A DNA stretch of 64,000 nucleotides, from NCBI RefSeq assembly GCF_009827545.1, contig NZ_WTYS01000001.1, positions 372,001-436,000 on the forward strand, in the 5' to 3' direction. Position 1 is the first letter of the stretch, and every line of letters begins with the position of its first letter. The position numbers and the translations under genes were made by a program. This DNA comes from Pontixanthobacter gangjinensis. Its GTDB lineage: Bacteria > Pseudomonadota > Alphaproteobacteria > Sphingomonadales > Sphingomonadaceae. This document shows, piece after piece, positions 1 to 8,808 of the stretch. The notes under the pieces were generated by a model. It did not search any database and was not told the DNA's origin. It saw only the letters and a program-made list of their open reading frames with translations.

Positions 1-1
1 C

Positions 2-91
2 AACACAGTCGCCAAAGGCAGTGTGACCCGTGATATTATTGCTGCACCCGAAGGCGATGGAGTAAACTCGCAAGCTGTCATTCCGGGCTGA
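2..91 (+). CDS. Possible 3' end of a gene entering from the left edge
   Basis: An open frame runs from the window edge to a TGA at 89-91 with no internal stop. It encodes about 29 residues ending in Ile-Pro-Gly. The stretch is too short to assign a family. The frame could be open by chance, although the residue mix (Val, Ala, Gly, Asp, Pro) resembles a real C-terminus. It is convergent with the CNNM/CorC gene that follows. Confidence 0.3.
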   Translation, partial: NTVAKGSVTRDIIAAPEGDGVNSQAVIPG

Positions 92-225
92 TAATGCCAT
101 TTTGGGCCCTTGGGCGCTGAGCGGAATGCATTAGCGCTCCTTGGCTTCGCGCTACCGCGCGGCCAACGGCAGCTTGAAGGCGAAACAAATAAACGTGCCC
201 GGCGTTTGAGGCGCCAAACAAAAAG

Positions 226-1530
226 CTACTCGGCTTCCTCGATCTTCGTCACCAGAAGCTTGTCGATCTTTCGGCCATCCATGTCGATGACTTCAAAGCC
301 CCAGCCTTGTTCAGCGAAAACTTCGCCTTCTGCTGGCAATCTTTTGATTACCGACAGCACATATCCAGCGGCGGTCGCGAATTCACGATCATCGCCGTAA
401 TCGAGGCCCAGCCGGTCCGCGAGATCATCGGCAGACAAGCTTCCCGAGATCAACAGCGAACCATCGCCCCTTTCGACGATTGACGGCTGGTCACCATTAT
501 CCTGATCGCTGACAAATTGCCCGACCAGGGCCGTCAGGAGATCGATTGGCGTAACAATCCCGTCAAGGTGGCCATATTCATCATGAACCATGGCCATCGC
601 GACTTCGCCTTGTTGCAGGCTGCGGAGCGCGTCCATCGCGTCAAGCTGATCAGGCACAATCTCGGGCTTGCGCATTAGCCGCTTCAGGTTGACCGGCTTG
701 CCTGCAACCAATTTGGCCAGCACTTCGCGCACTTTAACGACTCCCAGAATCTTGTCCGGAGAGCCATCCGCCACCGGCAGCAGCGAATGCGGGCTACCAT
801 CGATTGTGGCGCGAATTTCTGTTTCGTCGGCTTTGATATCTATCCAGTCCACATCTGTACGCGGCGTCATCACTTCGCGCACAGGGCGCTCGGCAAGCCG
901 TACAGCACCAGTCAGAATTTGGTGCTGGTCGCTTTCGATCACACCCGACCGTGTCGCATCGGCGAAAATCATGTGTAGTTCTTCGGCAGTAACTGAAGAT
1001 TGTCCCCCGGGACGTATCCCGAACAGGCGAATCAAAAGGCCAGATGAGGAATCAAGTACCCACACTACCGGAGCGGCGAATCTCGCCAGAATCGCCATTG
1101 GACGCGCCATGACCAGCGAAATTGGCACTGCAGCTCGCAGAGCCAACTGCTTGGGTACGAGCTCTCCGACCACCAAGCTGAAATACAGCGTCAGAACGAT
1201 GGCGAACGCGAATCCTGCATTATCAGCGTATTCAATTGGTAAGCCAATCGCGGCCAATCGCTCACCGATTGGCCCGCCCAGACTGGAGCCAGAATAGGCA
1301 CCAGCCACAATACCGATCAAGGTGATCCCGATTTGCACTGTCGAGAGGAATTTGCCGGGGTCGGCGGCCAATTCCATAACAGTTTCGGCGGCCTTGCTGC
1401 CTTTATCGGCTGCCCCCTGCAATTGCGCGGTGCGCGCAGACACAATGGCGAGTTCGGACATCGCGAACACGCCGTTGATGATGATCAAGCCACCAATAAT
1501 GATGAGGTCAGGCCAAGGAAATGGGGTCAC
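226..1530 (-). CDS. CNNM/CorC (HlyC/CorC) family membrane protein with CBS pair
   Basis: The 434-residue protein has the CNNM architecture. Residues 1-185 form a membrane domain with about four hydrophobic segments and the signature GELVPKQLALR near residue 120. A CBS-domain pair follows (about 210-335), beginning with the typical VREVMTPRTDV stretch. A C-terminal CorC/HlyC domain occupies about 350-430. Family members are linked to divalent cation (Mg/Co) transport or its control; the older 'hemolysin' name is misleading. The chosen start is GTG at 1530; a downstream ATG lies inside the first membrane helix and is less likely. The gene is divergent from the OmpA-type gene, so both promoters lie in 1531-1753. 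The family call is secure; the ion specificity is not. Confidence 0.9.
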   Translation of the reverse strand: MTPFPWPDLIIIGGLIIINGVFAMSELAIVSARTAQLQGAADKGSKAAETVMELAADPGKFLSTVQIGITLIGIVAGAYSGSSLGGPIGERLAAIGLPIEYADNAGFAFAIVLTLYFSLVVGELVPKQLALRAAVPISLVMARPMAILARFAAPVVWVLDSSSGLLIRLFGIRPGGQSSVTAEELHMIFADATRSGVIESDQHQILTGAVRLAERPVREVMTPRTDVDWIDIKADETEIRATIDGSPHSLLPVADGSPDKILGVVKVREVLAKLVAGKPVNLKRLMRKPEIVPDQLDAMDALRSLQQGEVAMAMVHDEYGHLDGIVTPIDLLTALVGQFVSDQDNGDQPSIVERGDGSLLISGSLSADDLADRLGLDYGDDREFATAAGYVLSVIKRLPAEGEVFAEQGWGFEVIDMDGRKIDKLLVTKIEEAE

Positions 1531-1651
1531 GCCGCCCCGCTAGCACAATTTACGCGCTTCGCCAGCCCGGGAGTGCGAGGCAATAGCCGCCGGACTTGCT
1601 AAACCTTTCTTTCAATTTGCCAAAAGTAAATTCGCGTCACAGACTTTCCGC

Positions 1652-1676
1652 GGAACCTAGGCGTTCCTGATGGGTT
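1652..1676 (+). promoter_or_regulatory. Candidate EcfG-type promoter upstream of the OmpA-family gene
   Basis: GGAAC at 1652-1656 is followed after 17 bases by GTT at 1674-1676. This resembles the alphaproteobacterial general-stress sigma factor (EcfG/SigT) consensus GGAAC-N16/17-cGTT, although the base before GTT is G rather than C. It would place transcription start near 1685, about 70 bases before the ATG at 1754. The match was found by eye and the motif is short. Confidence 0.4.
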
Positions 1677-1753
1677 AATGCTACATCGGCGTATTGGACC
1701 GCGCTTGGCCCGAATTCGGGAACAGGTTCAAAATAATAGGAGGGGAATACCCC

Positions 1754-2446
1754 ATGGAAAAATCTAGATTTATGATGTCGAGCCTCGCGGCTCTATCCCT
1801 CGTTACCGTTTCTGCCTGTGTCACAGACCCCAACACCGGTGAACAGAAGATATCCCGCACAGGTATTGGCGGCGTCGGCGGCGCGGTTCTTGGCGGCCTG
1901 CTTGGCGGCGTAATCGGCGGCAAAACGGGTCGCATCATTGGCGCCGGGGTTGGCGGCGTTGCTGGCGGCGTGGTCGGTTACAAAATGGACCAGCAGATCA
2001 AGGAACTGAAGGAGCAGACAGCCGGTACAGGCGTTGATGTGTCCGAAGTTGATGGCGGCGATGCCATTTTGGTCAATCTGCCAGATGGCGTAACATTCGC
2101 GGTCAACAGCTACACAATTAATACCGCGTTCCGTGATACTCTCGACCGGGTTGCAAACAGCCTTCAAACCTATCCTGACAGCCTGATCGACGTTTATGGT
2201 CACACCGATTCGAGCGGTTCCGATGCTTATAACCAGCGCCTGTCGGAACAACGTGCTGAAGCAGTTGCAAACTATCTTAGTTCGCGCGGAGTCAATTCGG
2301 CACGAATTCGTTGGCAGGGATTTGGCGAAACCGCACCGATTGCGGACAATACTACAGATTCGGGCCGTGCGCTTAACCGCCGTGTTGAGATCAAGATCAT
2401 TCCGATTTCGCAAGACGACGTGAATGCAGCACGCGCTGGGAATTAA
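1754..2446 (+). CDS. OmpA-family outer-membrane lipoprotein with glycine zipper (YiaD-like)
   Basis: The 230-residue lipoprotein is predicted to anchor the outer membrane to peptidoglycan. The signal peptide ends in a lipobox (VSAC, Cys22). A Gly-rich glycine-zipper segment (GGVGGAVLGGLLGG type) spans about residues 36-80 and may insert in a membrane. A C-terminal OmpA-like domain follows, with the peptidoglycan-binding signature GHTDSSGSDAYNQRLSEQRA near 150-170 and a final NRRVEI. The start at 1754 is preferred over an in-frame ATG at 1694 because it has a strong AGGAGGGG ribosome site (1740-1747) and begins right at the signal peptide. It is followed by a clear terminator, so the gene looks monocistronic. 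Confidence 0.92.
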   Translation: MEKSRFMMSSLAALSLVTVSACVTDPNTGEQKISRTGIGGVGGAVLGGLLGGVIGGKTGRIIGAGVGGVAGGVVGYKMDQQIKELKEQTAGTGVDVSEVDGGDAILVNLPDGVTFAVNSYTINTAFRDTLDRVANSLQTYPDSLIDVYGHTDSSGSDAYNQRLSEQRAEAVANYLSSRGVNSARIRWQGFGETAPIADNTTDSGRALNRRVEIKIIPISQDDVNAARAGN

Positions 2447-2473
2447 TCTGCTTCTCTCAATTTCCAATCATTT

Positions 2474-2497
2474 ATTGGACAATTGGACAATTGGACA
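2474..2497 (+). repeat. Three perfect tandem copies of ATTGGACA
   Basis: The 8-base unit ATTGGACA occurs three times without a gap, between the OmpA-type stop codon and its terminator hairpin. It is non-coding and could arise by slippage. Confidence 0.9.
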
Positions 2498-2500
2498 AGG

Positions 2501-2528
2501 GGGTCGGCCAGTTTGGCCGGCCCTTTTC
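2501..2528 (+). terminator. Rho-independent terminator of the OmpA-family gene
   Basis: Arms 2501-2510 (GGGTCGGCCA) and 2514-2523 (TGGCCGGCCC) pair over 10 bases with one G-T wobble and a 3-base loop. TTTT follows at 2524-2527. It lies about 55 bases after the stop codon. Confidence 0.85.
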
Positions 2529-2558
2529 GTTGAAGGCTATGCCGATTCGCACATAAGT

Positions 2559-3347
2559 TTACGCACCGATGATTGCTTTTGCCCGGTCGGCCAAATGCTG
2601 GGTCGCAGCGGCATGAATATCGGGTGCGCTGACCAGTAAGCCAAAGGCCCTGGGGTCGCGTCGGTTGTAATCGAATGTCTGGCCATAGGCGTCGCTAACT
2701 GCCGCGCCCGCCTCCCGCGCAATTAATGCGGCTGCAGCGATATCCCATTCAAAGCCCCAGCGCAGTGTCGCCACCAGATCGGCCTCGTCTGCACCGACCA
2801 TCGCAATCCGCAACGCGATGGAATTGGGTTTATCAACCATCGTCAATATCTGATCGATATCAGATAAATGATCAGCCGGCACTCTCGCACCAACAAGCTG
2901 TCTGCGGGTCGAGGCCTTCAGACGCTCTCCGTTGCGCCAGGCCCCCTGACCTGCAATGCCGATCCATTTCTCTCCGCGTGCCGGAGCATCAAGTATGCCT
3001 ATCAATGGCCTGCCGGCACTAATTAACGCTACCGATACACACCACCCGCTGCGACCGCGCAGGAAGTCTCTGGTTCCGTCAATCGGATCGACTAGCCAAA
3101 TCAGACCGCGGTTCAGCCGATCCGGATCGTCCGCTGATTCTTCGGACAGCCAGCCCGCGGACGGCAGCAATTCACCCAATTGCTGGCGCAGGAACCCATC
3201 TACCTCAATGTCAGCTTCGCACACTGGGCTACCGGGCTCTTTCTCCCAGCTTTTGACTGCGTGCCCGTCACCAGGATAGAGTCCAAGCCCAATCCGGCCA
3301 GCTTCATTGACGATTTCTTCAAGGCGGGAACGATCAATCATGTTCAT
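2559..3347 (-). CDS. cysQ: Inositol-monophosphatase superfamily, CysQ-like 3'(2'),5'-bisphosphate nucleotidase
   Basis: The 262-residue protein belongs to the lithium-sensitive phosphatase family. The metal site is visible: SEES at 68-71 and the signature WLVDPIDGTRDF at 84-95 (Asp87, Asp90). A second signature, EWDIAAAALIAREAGA, lies in the C-terminal part. Such proteins hydrolyse phosphoadenosine phosphate (PAP), recycling a by-product of sulfation and sulfate assimilation; some relatives act on inositol or histidinol phosphate. Its 3' end converges on the OmpA-type gene. The start could be 3347 or the in-frame ATG at 3341. Family is certain, substrate likely but not proven. Confidence 0.85.
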   Translation of the reverse strand: MNMIDRSRLEEIVNEAGRIGLGLYPGDGHAVKSWEKEPGSPVCEADIEVDGFLRQQLGELLPSAGWLSEESADDPDRLNRGLIWLVDPIDGTRDFLRGRSGWCVSVALISAGRPLIGILDAPARGEKWIGIAGQGAWRNGERLKASTRRQLVGARVPADHLSDIDQILTMVDKPNSIALRIAMVGADEADLVATLRWGFEWDIAAAALIAREAGAAVSDAYGQTFDYNRRDPRAFGLLVSAPDIHAAATQHLADRAKAIIGA

Positions 3348-3471
3348 TCGCTGTTGGGGTCAGTAGCCAGACTTTGCAAGCTGGCACTTTTCAAGCGCGC
3401 TCAACCATGCTTATGCGCACAGCAGATTCTCATTAATTCTCGGCCCACAACAGGCGAAAGTCGGACACCCC

Positions 3472-4686
3472 ATGAACATTCACGAATATCAGGCAAAAGA
3501 ACTTCTGGCGAAATACGGAATCGGCATCCCAGCCGGTCACGCAGCATTAACCGTGGAAAAGGCTGTGGCAGCCGCGAAAAAGCTGCCAGGACCGCTTTAT
3601 GTGGTGAAATCGCAAATTCACGCTGGTGGCCGCGGTAAAGGGAAATTCAAAGAGCTTGGCCCTGACGCGAAAGGCGGGGTCCGCCTCGCCAAAAGCATTG
3701 CCGATGTTGAATCGGATGCTCGGGACATGCTTGGCAACACTCTCGTCACCATCCAAACGGGTGATGAAGGTAAGCAGGTCAACCGCCTCTATGTCACCGA
3801 CGGCGTTGATATCGAGCAGGAATACTACCTCGCCATGCTTGTCGACCGGGCAACTGGCCAAGTCGCTATGGTAGTATCGACCGAAGGCGGCATGGATATT
3901 GAGGATGTGGCGCACAACACACCCGAACTGATCACAACGATCACGATCGACCCCGCCCAAGGCTTTATGCCGCATCATGGCCGCGCAGCTGCTTTTGCTC
4001 TCAAACTGTCCGGCGATCTGAACAAGCAGTGCCAGAAACTGGCCAAGCAACTTTATACCGCTTTCATGGACCTCGACATGGAAATGCTCGAGATCAACCC
4101 ATTGGTTGAGACGAAACCAGATTCTTCGGGCAACGCTCAACTGCTGGTGCTCGACACCAAGATGAGCTTCGACGGCAACGCGCTCTATCGTCACAAAGAC
4201 GTGGAAGCGATGCGCGACGAAACCGAAGAAGATCCCGCTGAAGTCGAAGCGAGCAAGCATGATCTTGCCTACATCAAGCTGGATGGTAACATTGGCTGCA
4301 TGGTCAATGGCGCAGGCCTCGCCATGGCGACGATGGACATCATCAAACTGAACGGTGCGTTCCCGGCCAACTTCCTCGACGTGGGCGGCGGCGCAACCAA
4401 GGAAAAGGTGACCGCAGCGTTCAAGCTGATCCTGTCCGACCCGGCGGTTAAAGGCATTTTGGTGAATATCTTTGGCGGCATCATGAAGTGCGACATTATC
4501 GCTGACGGGATCGTCGCCGCTGCGAAGGAAGTCGACCTGTCAGTGCCATTAGTAGTCCGGCTTGAGGGCACAAATGTTCAGCAGGGCAAGGATATCCTCG
4601 CCAATTCCGGCCTGCCCATCGTCAGCGCAGATGATTTGGGTGATGCGGCACAGAAGATTGTTGCCGAAGTAAAGAAGGCAGCCTGA
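3472..4686 (+). CDS. sucC: Succinyl-CoA synthetase (ADP-forming) beta subunit
   Basis: This 404-residue TCA-cycle protein forms succinate and ATP/GTP from succinyl-CoA together with SucD. The N-terminus [17 protein letters not shown] is typical of the ATP-grasp domain, with the [14 protein letters not shown] nucleotide-binding stretch at about 45-58. The C-terminal ligase domain carries [11 protein letters not shown] and [10 protein letters not shown], the phosphate/CoA-interface motifs. Length is near the usual 390-400. The gene is not followed by sucD; the next genes are etfB and etfA. A strong hairpin separates it from etfB, so etfBA may have separate control. Confidence 0.97.
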   Translation: MNIHEYQAKELLAKYGIGIPAGHAALTVEKAVAAAKKLPGPLYVVKSQIHAGGRGKGKFKELGPDAKGGVRLAKSIADVESDARDMLGNTLVTIQTGDEGKQVNRLYVTDGVDIEQEYYLAMLVDRATGQVAMVVSTEGGMDIEDVAHNTPELITTITIDPAQGFMPHHGRAAAFALKLSGDLNKQCQKLAKQLYTAFMDLDMEMLEINPLVETKPDSSGNAQLLVLDTKMSFDGNALYRHKDVEAMRDETEEDPAEVEASKHDLAYIKLDGNIGCMVNGAGLAMATMDIIKLNGAFPANFLDVGGGATKEKVTAAFKLILSDPAVKGILVNIFGGIMKCDIIADGIVAAAKEVDLSVPLVVRLEGTNVQQGKDILANSGLPIVSADDLGDAAQKIVAEVKKAA

Positions 4687-4693
4687 TCTGTTT

Positions 4694-4735
4694 CTGACCC
4701 GCAGCAGGGCCTTCGGGATACCTGCGGCGGGTCAG
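4694..4735 (+). terminator. Strong stem-loop between sucC and etfB
   Basis: Arms 4694-4708 (CTGACCCGCAGCAGG) and 4721-4735 (CCTGCGGCGGGTCAG) pair over 15 positions with one A-G mismatch, around a 12-base loop. The tract after it (gcgttt) is only weakly T-rich. It could be an imperfect terminator or an mRNA 3'-end stabiliser of sucC. Confidence 0.55.
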
Positions 4736-4765
4736 GCGTTTAGCTACCGACACCCGGTACGCTAC

Positions 4766-4783
4766 TTGACGTTTACGTAAACG
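4766..4783 (+). promoter_or_regulatory. Palindromic operator candidate upstream of etfBA (LiuR-like)
   Basis: CGTTTACGTAAACG at 4770-4783 is a perfect 14-base palindrome, preceded by TTGA. It sits 45 bases before the etfB ATG, in promoter position. The half-site resembles sites described for LiuR, a MerR-family regulator of branched-chain amino acid and acyl-CoA breakdown in proteobacteria. That resemblance is from memory. Confidence 0.5.
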
Positions 4784-4827
4784 CGAGCTAGTCCGGTCAA
4801 GAAGTTTTTAGAGAGGAAAGGTATCCC

Positions 4828-5574
4828 ATGAAGATCCTCGTACCCGTCAAACGGGTTATCGATTACAATGTAAAACCTCGCGTCAAAGCGGACGGTACAG
4901 GCATCGATTTGGCAAACGTCAAAATGAGCATGAACCCGTTTGATGAAATCGCGGTTGAAGAAGCCATCCGCCTCAAGGAATCTGGCAAGGCTGAAGAGAT
5001 CATCGCCGTATCAGTCGGACCGGCCAAGGCGCAGGAAACGCTGCGAACTGCGCTCGCAATGGGCGCAGACCGAGCAATTCTGGTAGAAACCGATGAAGAG
5101 GTAGAGCCGCTAGCCGTCGCCAAAATTCTGAAGGCTATCGCGGATGATGAAAACCCCGGACTGATCCTGCTTGGCAAACAGTCGATTTCTGATGACAGCA
5201 ACCAAACTGGCCAAATGCTCGCTGCGTTGATGGGCCGTCCGCAGGGCACGTTTGCCAACACGGTTGAGATCGACGGTGACAGCGTCATCGTTGCCCGCGA
5301 AATCGACGGCGGTCTTGAAACTGTCAAACTATCGCTGCCAGCCATCGTCACCACCGACCTTCGTTTGAACGAACCGCGCTACGCTTCTTTGCCCAACATT
5401 ATGAAAGCGAAGAAGAAGCCGCTCGACAGCAAAACGCCCTCCGATTTCGGTGTCGATATTGCCCCGCGTCTGACGACCACCAATGTCAGCGAGCCGCCGG
5501 TTCGCCAGGCTGGTGAAAAAATCGAAGATGTGGATGCGCTAGTCGCCAAGCTCAAAGCACTGGGAGCCGTATAA
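4828..5574 (+). CDS. etfB: Electron transfer flavoprotein beta subunit
   Basis: The 248-residue EtfB/FixA-family protein forms the EtfAB heterodimer. It binds AMP and passes electrons from acyl-CoA dehydrogenases to ETF:quinone oxidoreductase. The start [20 protein letters not shown] and the AMP-loop region [17 protein letters not shown] (about 118-134) are typical, as is the [29 protein letters not shown] recognition segment (about 171-199). A GAGAGGAAAGG ribosome site precedes the ATG. The stop overlaps the etfA start (TAATG), indicating translational coupling. Confidence 0.97.
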   Translation: MKILVPVKRVIDYNVKPRVKADGTGIDLANVKMSMNPFDEIAVEEAIRLKESGKAEEIIAVSVGPAKAQETLRTALAMGADRAILVETDEEVEPLAVAKILKAIADDENPGLILLGKQSISDDSNQTGQMLAALMGRPQGTFANTVEIDGDSVIVAREIDGGLETVKLSLPAIVTTDLRLNEPRYASLPNIMKAKKKPLDSKTPSDFGVDIAPRLTTTNVSEPPVRQAGEKIEDVDALVAKLKALGAV

Positions 5575-6503
5575 TGAAGACTCTAGTCCTCGTCGAACAT
5601 GATAATGCATCGGTAAAAGACGCAACGCTGGCTGTGGTTACAGCTGCAAGCAAGCTGGGCGAAGTGCATCTGCTGGTTGCCGGCTCTGGTTGCGCCGCCG
5701 TAGCCGACGAAGCCGCGAAAATTGCCGGAGTGGGCAAAGTCCACCTCGCTGACGACGCAGCCTACGCAAATCAATTGGCTGAAAATGTCGCACCCTTGGT
5801 TGCCGATTTGATGGGGCACCACGATGCGTTTCTCGCGCCTGCGACAACCAACGGCAAAAATATCGCGCCACGCGTCGCAGCTCTGCTCGATGTGATGCAA
5901 ATCTCCGACATTCTTTCGGTTGAAGGTCCCAAGACTTTCACCCGTCCGATTTACGCCGGTAACGCGATTGCCACGGTTGAAAGCAGCGATGCGAAGCTGG
6001 TGATTACCGTTCGCGGAACCGCATTCGACAAAGCCGAAACCACTGGCGGTTCGGGCACCATCGAGGCTGTTTCTGGCCCCGGTGATGCGGGTACATCCAG
6101 CTTCGTCAGTTCCGAAATCGCCAAAAGCGAACGGCCTGAATTAACCAGCGCGAAGATCATTGTTTCCGGTGGCCGCGCGCTGAAAGACGCAGCGACCTTC
6201 GAAGAAGTGATTACGCCGCTGGCAGACAAGTTGGGCGCGGGTATCGGCGCATCGCGCGCCGCAGTCGATGCGGGCTATGTCCCCAATGATTATCAGGTCG
6301 GCCAAACCGGCAAGATTGTCGCACCGGAAATCTACATCGCTATCGGTATCTCAGGTGCGATCCAGCACCTCGCCGGGATGAAAGATTCCAAGACAATTAT
6401 CGCGATCAACAAAGACGAAGACGCGCCAATTTTCCAAGTCGCCGATATCGGCTTGGTCGCCGACTTATTTAAAGCTGTGCCGGAATTGACTGATAAGCTT
6501 TAA
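5574..6503 (+). CDS. etfA: Electron transfer flavoprotein alpha subunit
   Basis: The 309-residue EtfA/FixB-family partner binds FAD. The N-terminal domain resembles EtfB. The C-terminal FAD domain carries VSGGRALK (about 199-206), [23 protein letters not shown] (about 223-245), then [20 protein letters not shown] and [10 protein letters not shown]. Its ATG overlaps the etfB stop by one base. A strong terminator follows, so etfBA ends here. Confidence 0.97.
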   Translation: MKTLVLVEHDNASVKDATLAVVTAASKLGEVHLLVAGSGCAAVADEAAKIAGVGKVHLADDAAYANQLAENVAPLVADLMGHHDAFLAPATTNGKNIAPRVAALLDVMQISDILSVEGPKTFTRPIYAGNAIATVESSDAKLVITVRGTAFDKAETTGGSGTIEAVSGPGDAGTSSFVSSEIAKSERPELTSAKIIVSGGRALKDAATFEEVITPLADKLGAGIGASRAAVDAGYVPNDYQVGQTGKIVAPEIYIAIGISGAIQHLAGMKDSKTIIAINKDEDAPIFQVADIGLVADLFKAVPELTDKL

Positions 6504-6521
6504 GCTACCGTAAACTATGAG

Positions 6522-6559
6522 AAAAAGGCGGCCTAGTTCTTTGACTGGGCCGCCTTTTT
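6522..6559 (+). terminator. Rho-independent terminator after etfA
   Basis: Arms 6522-6537 and 6544-6559 pair over 16 positions with one G-T wobble and a 6-base loop (TCTTTG). The right arm ends in TTTTT. The A-run on the left arm means it could also act on the minus strand. Confidence 0.92.
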
Positions 6560-6613
6560 GTATATTTTGAACACTTGCCCGTACAGAATCTCTAACTCAA
6601 GGGTGTAGCCACA

Positions 6614-7495
6614 ATGTTCAGATCCATCCCAATAGCAATTTTCGCCGCAAGTAGTTCTGGTGTGCTCCATGCTGCTCCTCTTGAGCTCGAACCGACCTCG
6701 AAGTGGGCCTTAAGCTACGATGCGGAGGCCTGCCGTTTAGGCCGGATCTTCGGCGAAGGGGACGATAAGATCATTGCCCAGTTCGTCCGCTACATACCGG
6801 GCCCAGGCTTTGAGATGCTGGTATCGGGCAAGTCGATAGCGCCGAAGGGCAGAGGCTTTGATTACCGCTTCGCTCCAGGCGATGAACCAGGTGAGGCTCC
6901 TAATATCCTTTACGGGAAGTCGGATAATGGCGCGACGACATGGCAGTTCAGCACAGGTCTTGTCCCGCATGCAGAATATAAAGATATGGACATGGCCTCG
7001 CCCGAAGAACGCAAAGCGGCCATTGACCGTGAAAGCGAGCGGGCCGCAGAAATTCGTAGCTTCGATATCGTCAAAGGCGTGGAGCAGCCTGTCTCACTTC
7101 AGCTGGGCACACTGGAGGGAGCGATGAGGGCGATTAATACATGTATGGATGATCTTGTCCGCACATGGGGGTACGACCCTGAAGTTCAGCGGACCCGGAT
7201 TTCCGGACCCAAGCCGTCAAATAATCCCTCTCAGTGGATCAGAAGCAGCGGCTACCCGGCAGGGGCCTTGAGAAAAGGTTTGTCGGGATCTGTCCGGTTT
7301 CGCCTCGATATCGATCAAGAAGGCGTGGTCACCGATTGCATCATTCAGGAATCATACTCCGACCCCATTTTCCGCGACGCGACTTGTAAACTGATCAAAT
7401 CCCGCGCCAGCTTCGAGCCAGCAATTGGGGCCGATGGCAAGCCGGTGAGGTCCTATTGGGGCACTTCCGTCGTATTCGCTACAGCGCGCTCTTAA
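6614..7495 (+). CDS. Secreted protein with TonB-type C-terminal domain
   Basis: The 293-residue protein has a cleavable-looking signal peptide (about residues 1-20, ending VLHAA). A middle region of about 180 residues is not recognised. The C-terminal 90 residues resemble a TonB C-terminal domain: GYPAGALRKGLSGSVRFRLDIDQEGVVTDC, then a conserved-type Cys-Lys-Leu segment and FEPAIGADGKPV. Classical TonB proteins have a non-cleaved N-terminal anchor and a Pro-rich spacer; neither is seen here. It is therefore probably a free periplasmic protein with a TonB-like fold rather than an energy transducer. It stands alone between etfA and the convergent DUF445 gene. Confidence 0.72.
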   Translation: MFRSIPIAIFAASSSGVLHAAPLELEPTSKWALSYDAEACRLGRIFGEGDDKIIAQFVRYIPGPGFEMLVSGKSIAPKGRGFDYRFAPGDEPGEAPNILYGKSDNGATTWQFSTGLVPHAEYKDMDMASPEERKAAIDRESERAAEIRSFDIVKGVEQPVSLQLGTLEGAMRAINTCMDDLVRTWGYDPEVQRTRISGPKPSNNPSQWIRSSGYPAGALRKGLSGSVRFRLDIDQEGVVTDCIIQESYSDPIFRDATCKLIKSRASFEPAIGADGKPVRSYWGTSVVFATARS

Positions 7496-7530
7496 CAGGA
7501 TCAGCTGACTGGTTTCGATCTTAGACTGGC

Positions 7531-8808
7531 TTAAAACAACCCATCAATAAAATGGATGGTAATCCCGACCAGCCCACCAACCAGCGTCCCGTTAATGCGG
7601 ATGAATTGCAAGTCGCGCCCGACCGCACTCTCAATCCGGTCTGTTAGCGTCCGCGCATCCCAGCGGCGCACGGTTTCGGACACCAACTGGACGATCTGGT
7701 CACCATAACGCGTTGCTACGCCAACCGCAGTACGGCGGGCAAAGCGGTTCACTTGCGTTTGCAATCGTTGGTCATCGCGCAACGCCTCGCCCAATTCGGC
7801 TAAGCTGCTGCCAATCTGGCCGCCCAAGACTGTGTCGGGATCACGCGCCATACGGATCATTCCGGCACGCATCCGTTCCCAAACCCCTTCCCACCAGCGC
7901 GCAACCGCCTCGTTCTCAAGGACTTCGTTCTTCATCCGCTCTACCTTAGCGCGCATTTGCGGGTCATGGATTAAATCGCGGGCGAGCTGCTCAAGCCCTT
8001 CCTCGATTTTGTCGCGCAGGGGATGCTCGGGATCGACCAGCACTTCGGCGAGGAGCTTGTATAGCCCGTCGAGCACCGAGCTGGATAGCCGCCCGTCAAG
8101 ACCGGTCCAACGGATGATCCCATTGGCGCGCTCGCTGATCATAGCACGAACCATATCCTCATTGTCTTCAAGCGTAAGGCCCGACCAACGCACCAGAGCA
8201 TCGATAAGCGGGAGATGGCGCTTGTCAGCGATGGTAGTGGTCAGCATTTGACCAAGTAGCGGCGAAATCTCGATTTTGCGCGCTTGCGCCTTAAGGCCGA
8301 CTTTCACTTGTCCGCCCAACCGCTCGGGATCGAGTGATTCAAGTACGCCCGCTAGCAATTCGGCTGCGCCGGACCCGATCCGTGATTGCGAACCTTTGGC
8401 CGGTTGCACCAAAAACTCGCCTGCGGCGCGAGCGATATTCATATTCTGCATCCGCCGTGCAACAACCGTGGGGATCAAGAAATTGCTACGCAGGAATTGC
8501 GCCATATTGTCGGCAATCCGGTCCTTATTGGCCGGAATAATCGCTGTATGAGGAATAGGCACCCCCAACGGGTGGCGAAACAACGCCGTTACCGCGAACC
8601 AATCCGCCAGACCGCCCACCATCGCGGCCTCGGCAAAGGCGTGAACATAGCCCCAGCTGGGGTGGATACCGAGATATTGGCGCGACAGGATGAACAACCC
8701 GGCCATCGCAACCAGCATCAGCGTGGCGGTTATGCGCATCCGCCGCGCAGTATCAGGCGGCATCGGCGCGCCGGCAGGCAGATTTATGCGGCGATTGCTC
8801 AAGCTCAC
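7531..8808 (-). CDS. DUF445 family membrane protein (YjiN-like)
   Basis: The 425-residue protein has the DUF445 pattern: a hydrophobic N-terminal segment (about 26-45), the conserved GLADWFAVTALFRHPLGVPIPHTAIIP stretch near 65-90, a long helical middle, and a C-terminal hydrophobic helix (GTLVGGLVGITIHFIDGLF). Its molecular function is not established. The GTG start at 8808 overlaps the RND permease stop (GTGA), so it is the third gene of the efflux operon. Confidence 0.87.
   Translation of the reverse strand: MSLSNRRINLPAGAPMPPDTARRMRITATLMLVAMAGLFILSRQYLGIHPSWGYVHAFAEAAMVGGLADWFAVTALFRHPLGVPIPHTAIIPANKDRIADNMAQFLRSNFLIPTVVARRMQNMNIARAAGEFLVQPAKGSQSRIGSGAAELLAGVLESLDPERLGGQVKVGLKAQARKIEISPLLGQMLTTTIADKRHLPLIDALVRWSGLTLEDNEDMVRAMISERANGIIRWTGLDGRLSSSVLDGLYKLLAEVLVDPEHPLRDKIEEGLEQLARDLIHDPQMRAKVERMKNEVLENEAVARWWEGVWERMRAGMIRMARDPDTVLGGQIGSSLAELGEALRDDQRLQTQVNRFARRTAVGVATRYGDQIVQLVSETVRRWDARTLTDRIESAVGRDLQFIRINGTLVGGLVGITIHFIDGLF

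Noticed and set aside
226-1530. Hemolysin
   Set aside because: The HlyC name is historical; the CNNM-CBS-CorC layout indicates an ion-transport-related membrane protein.
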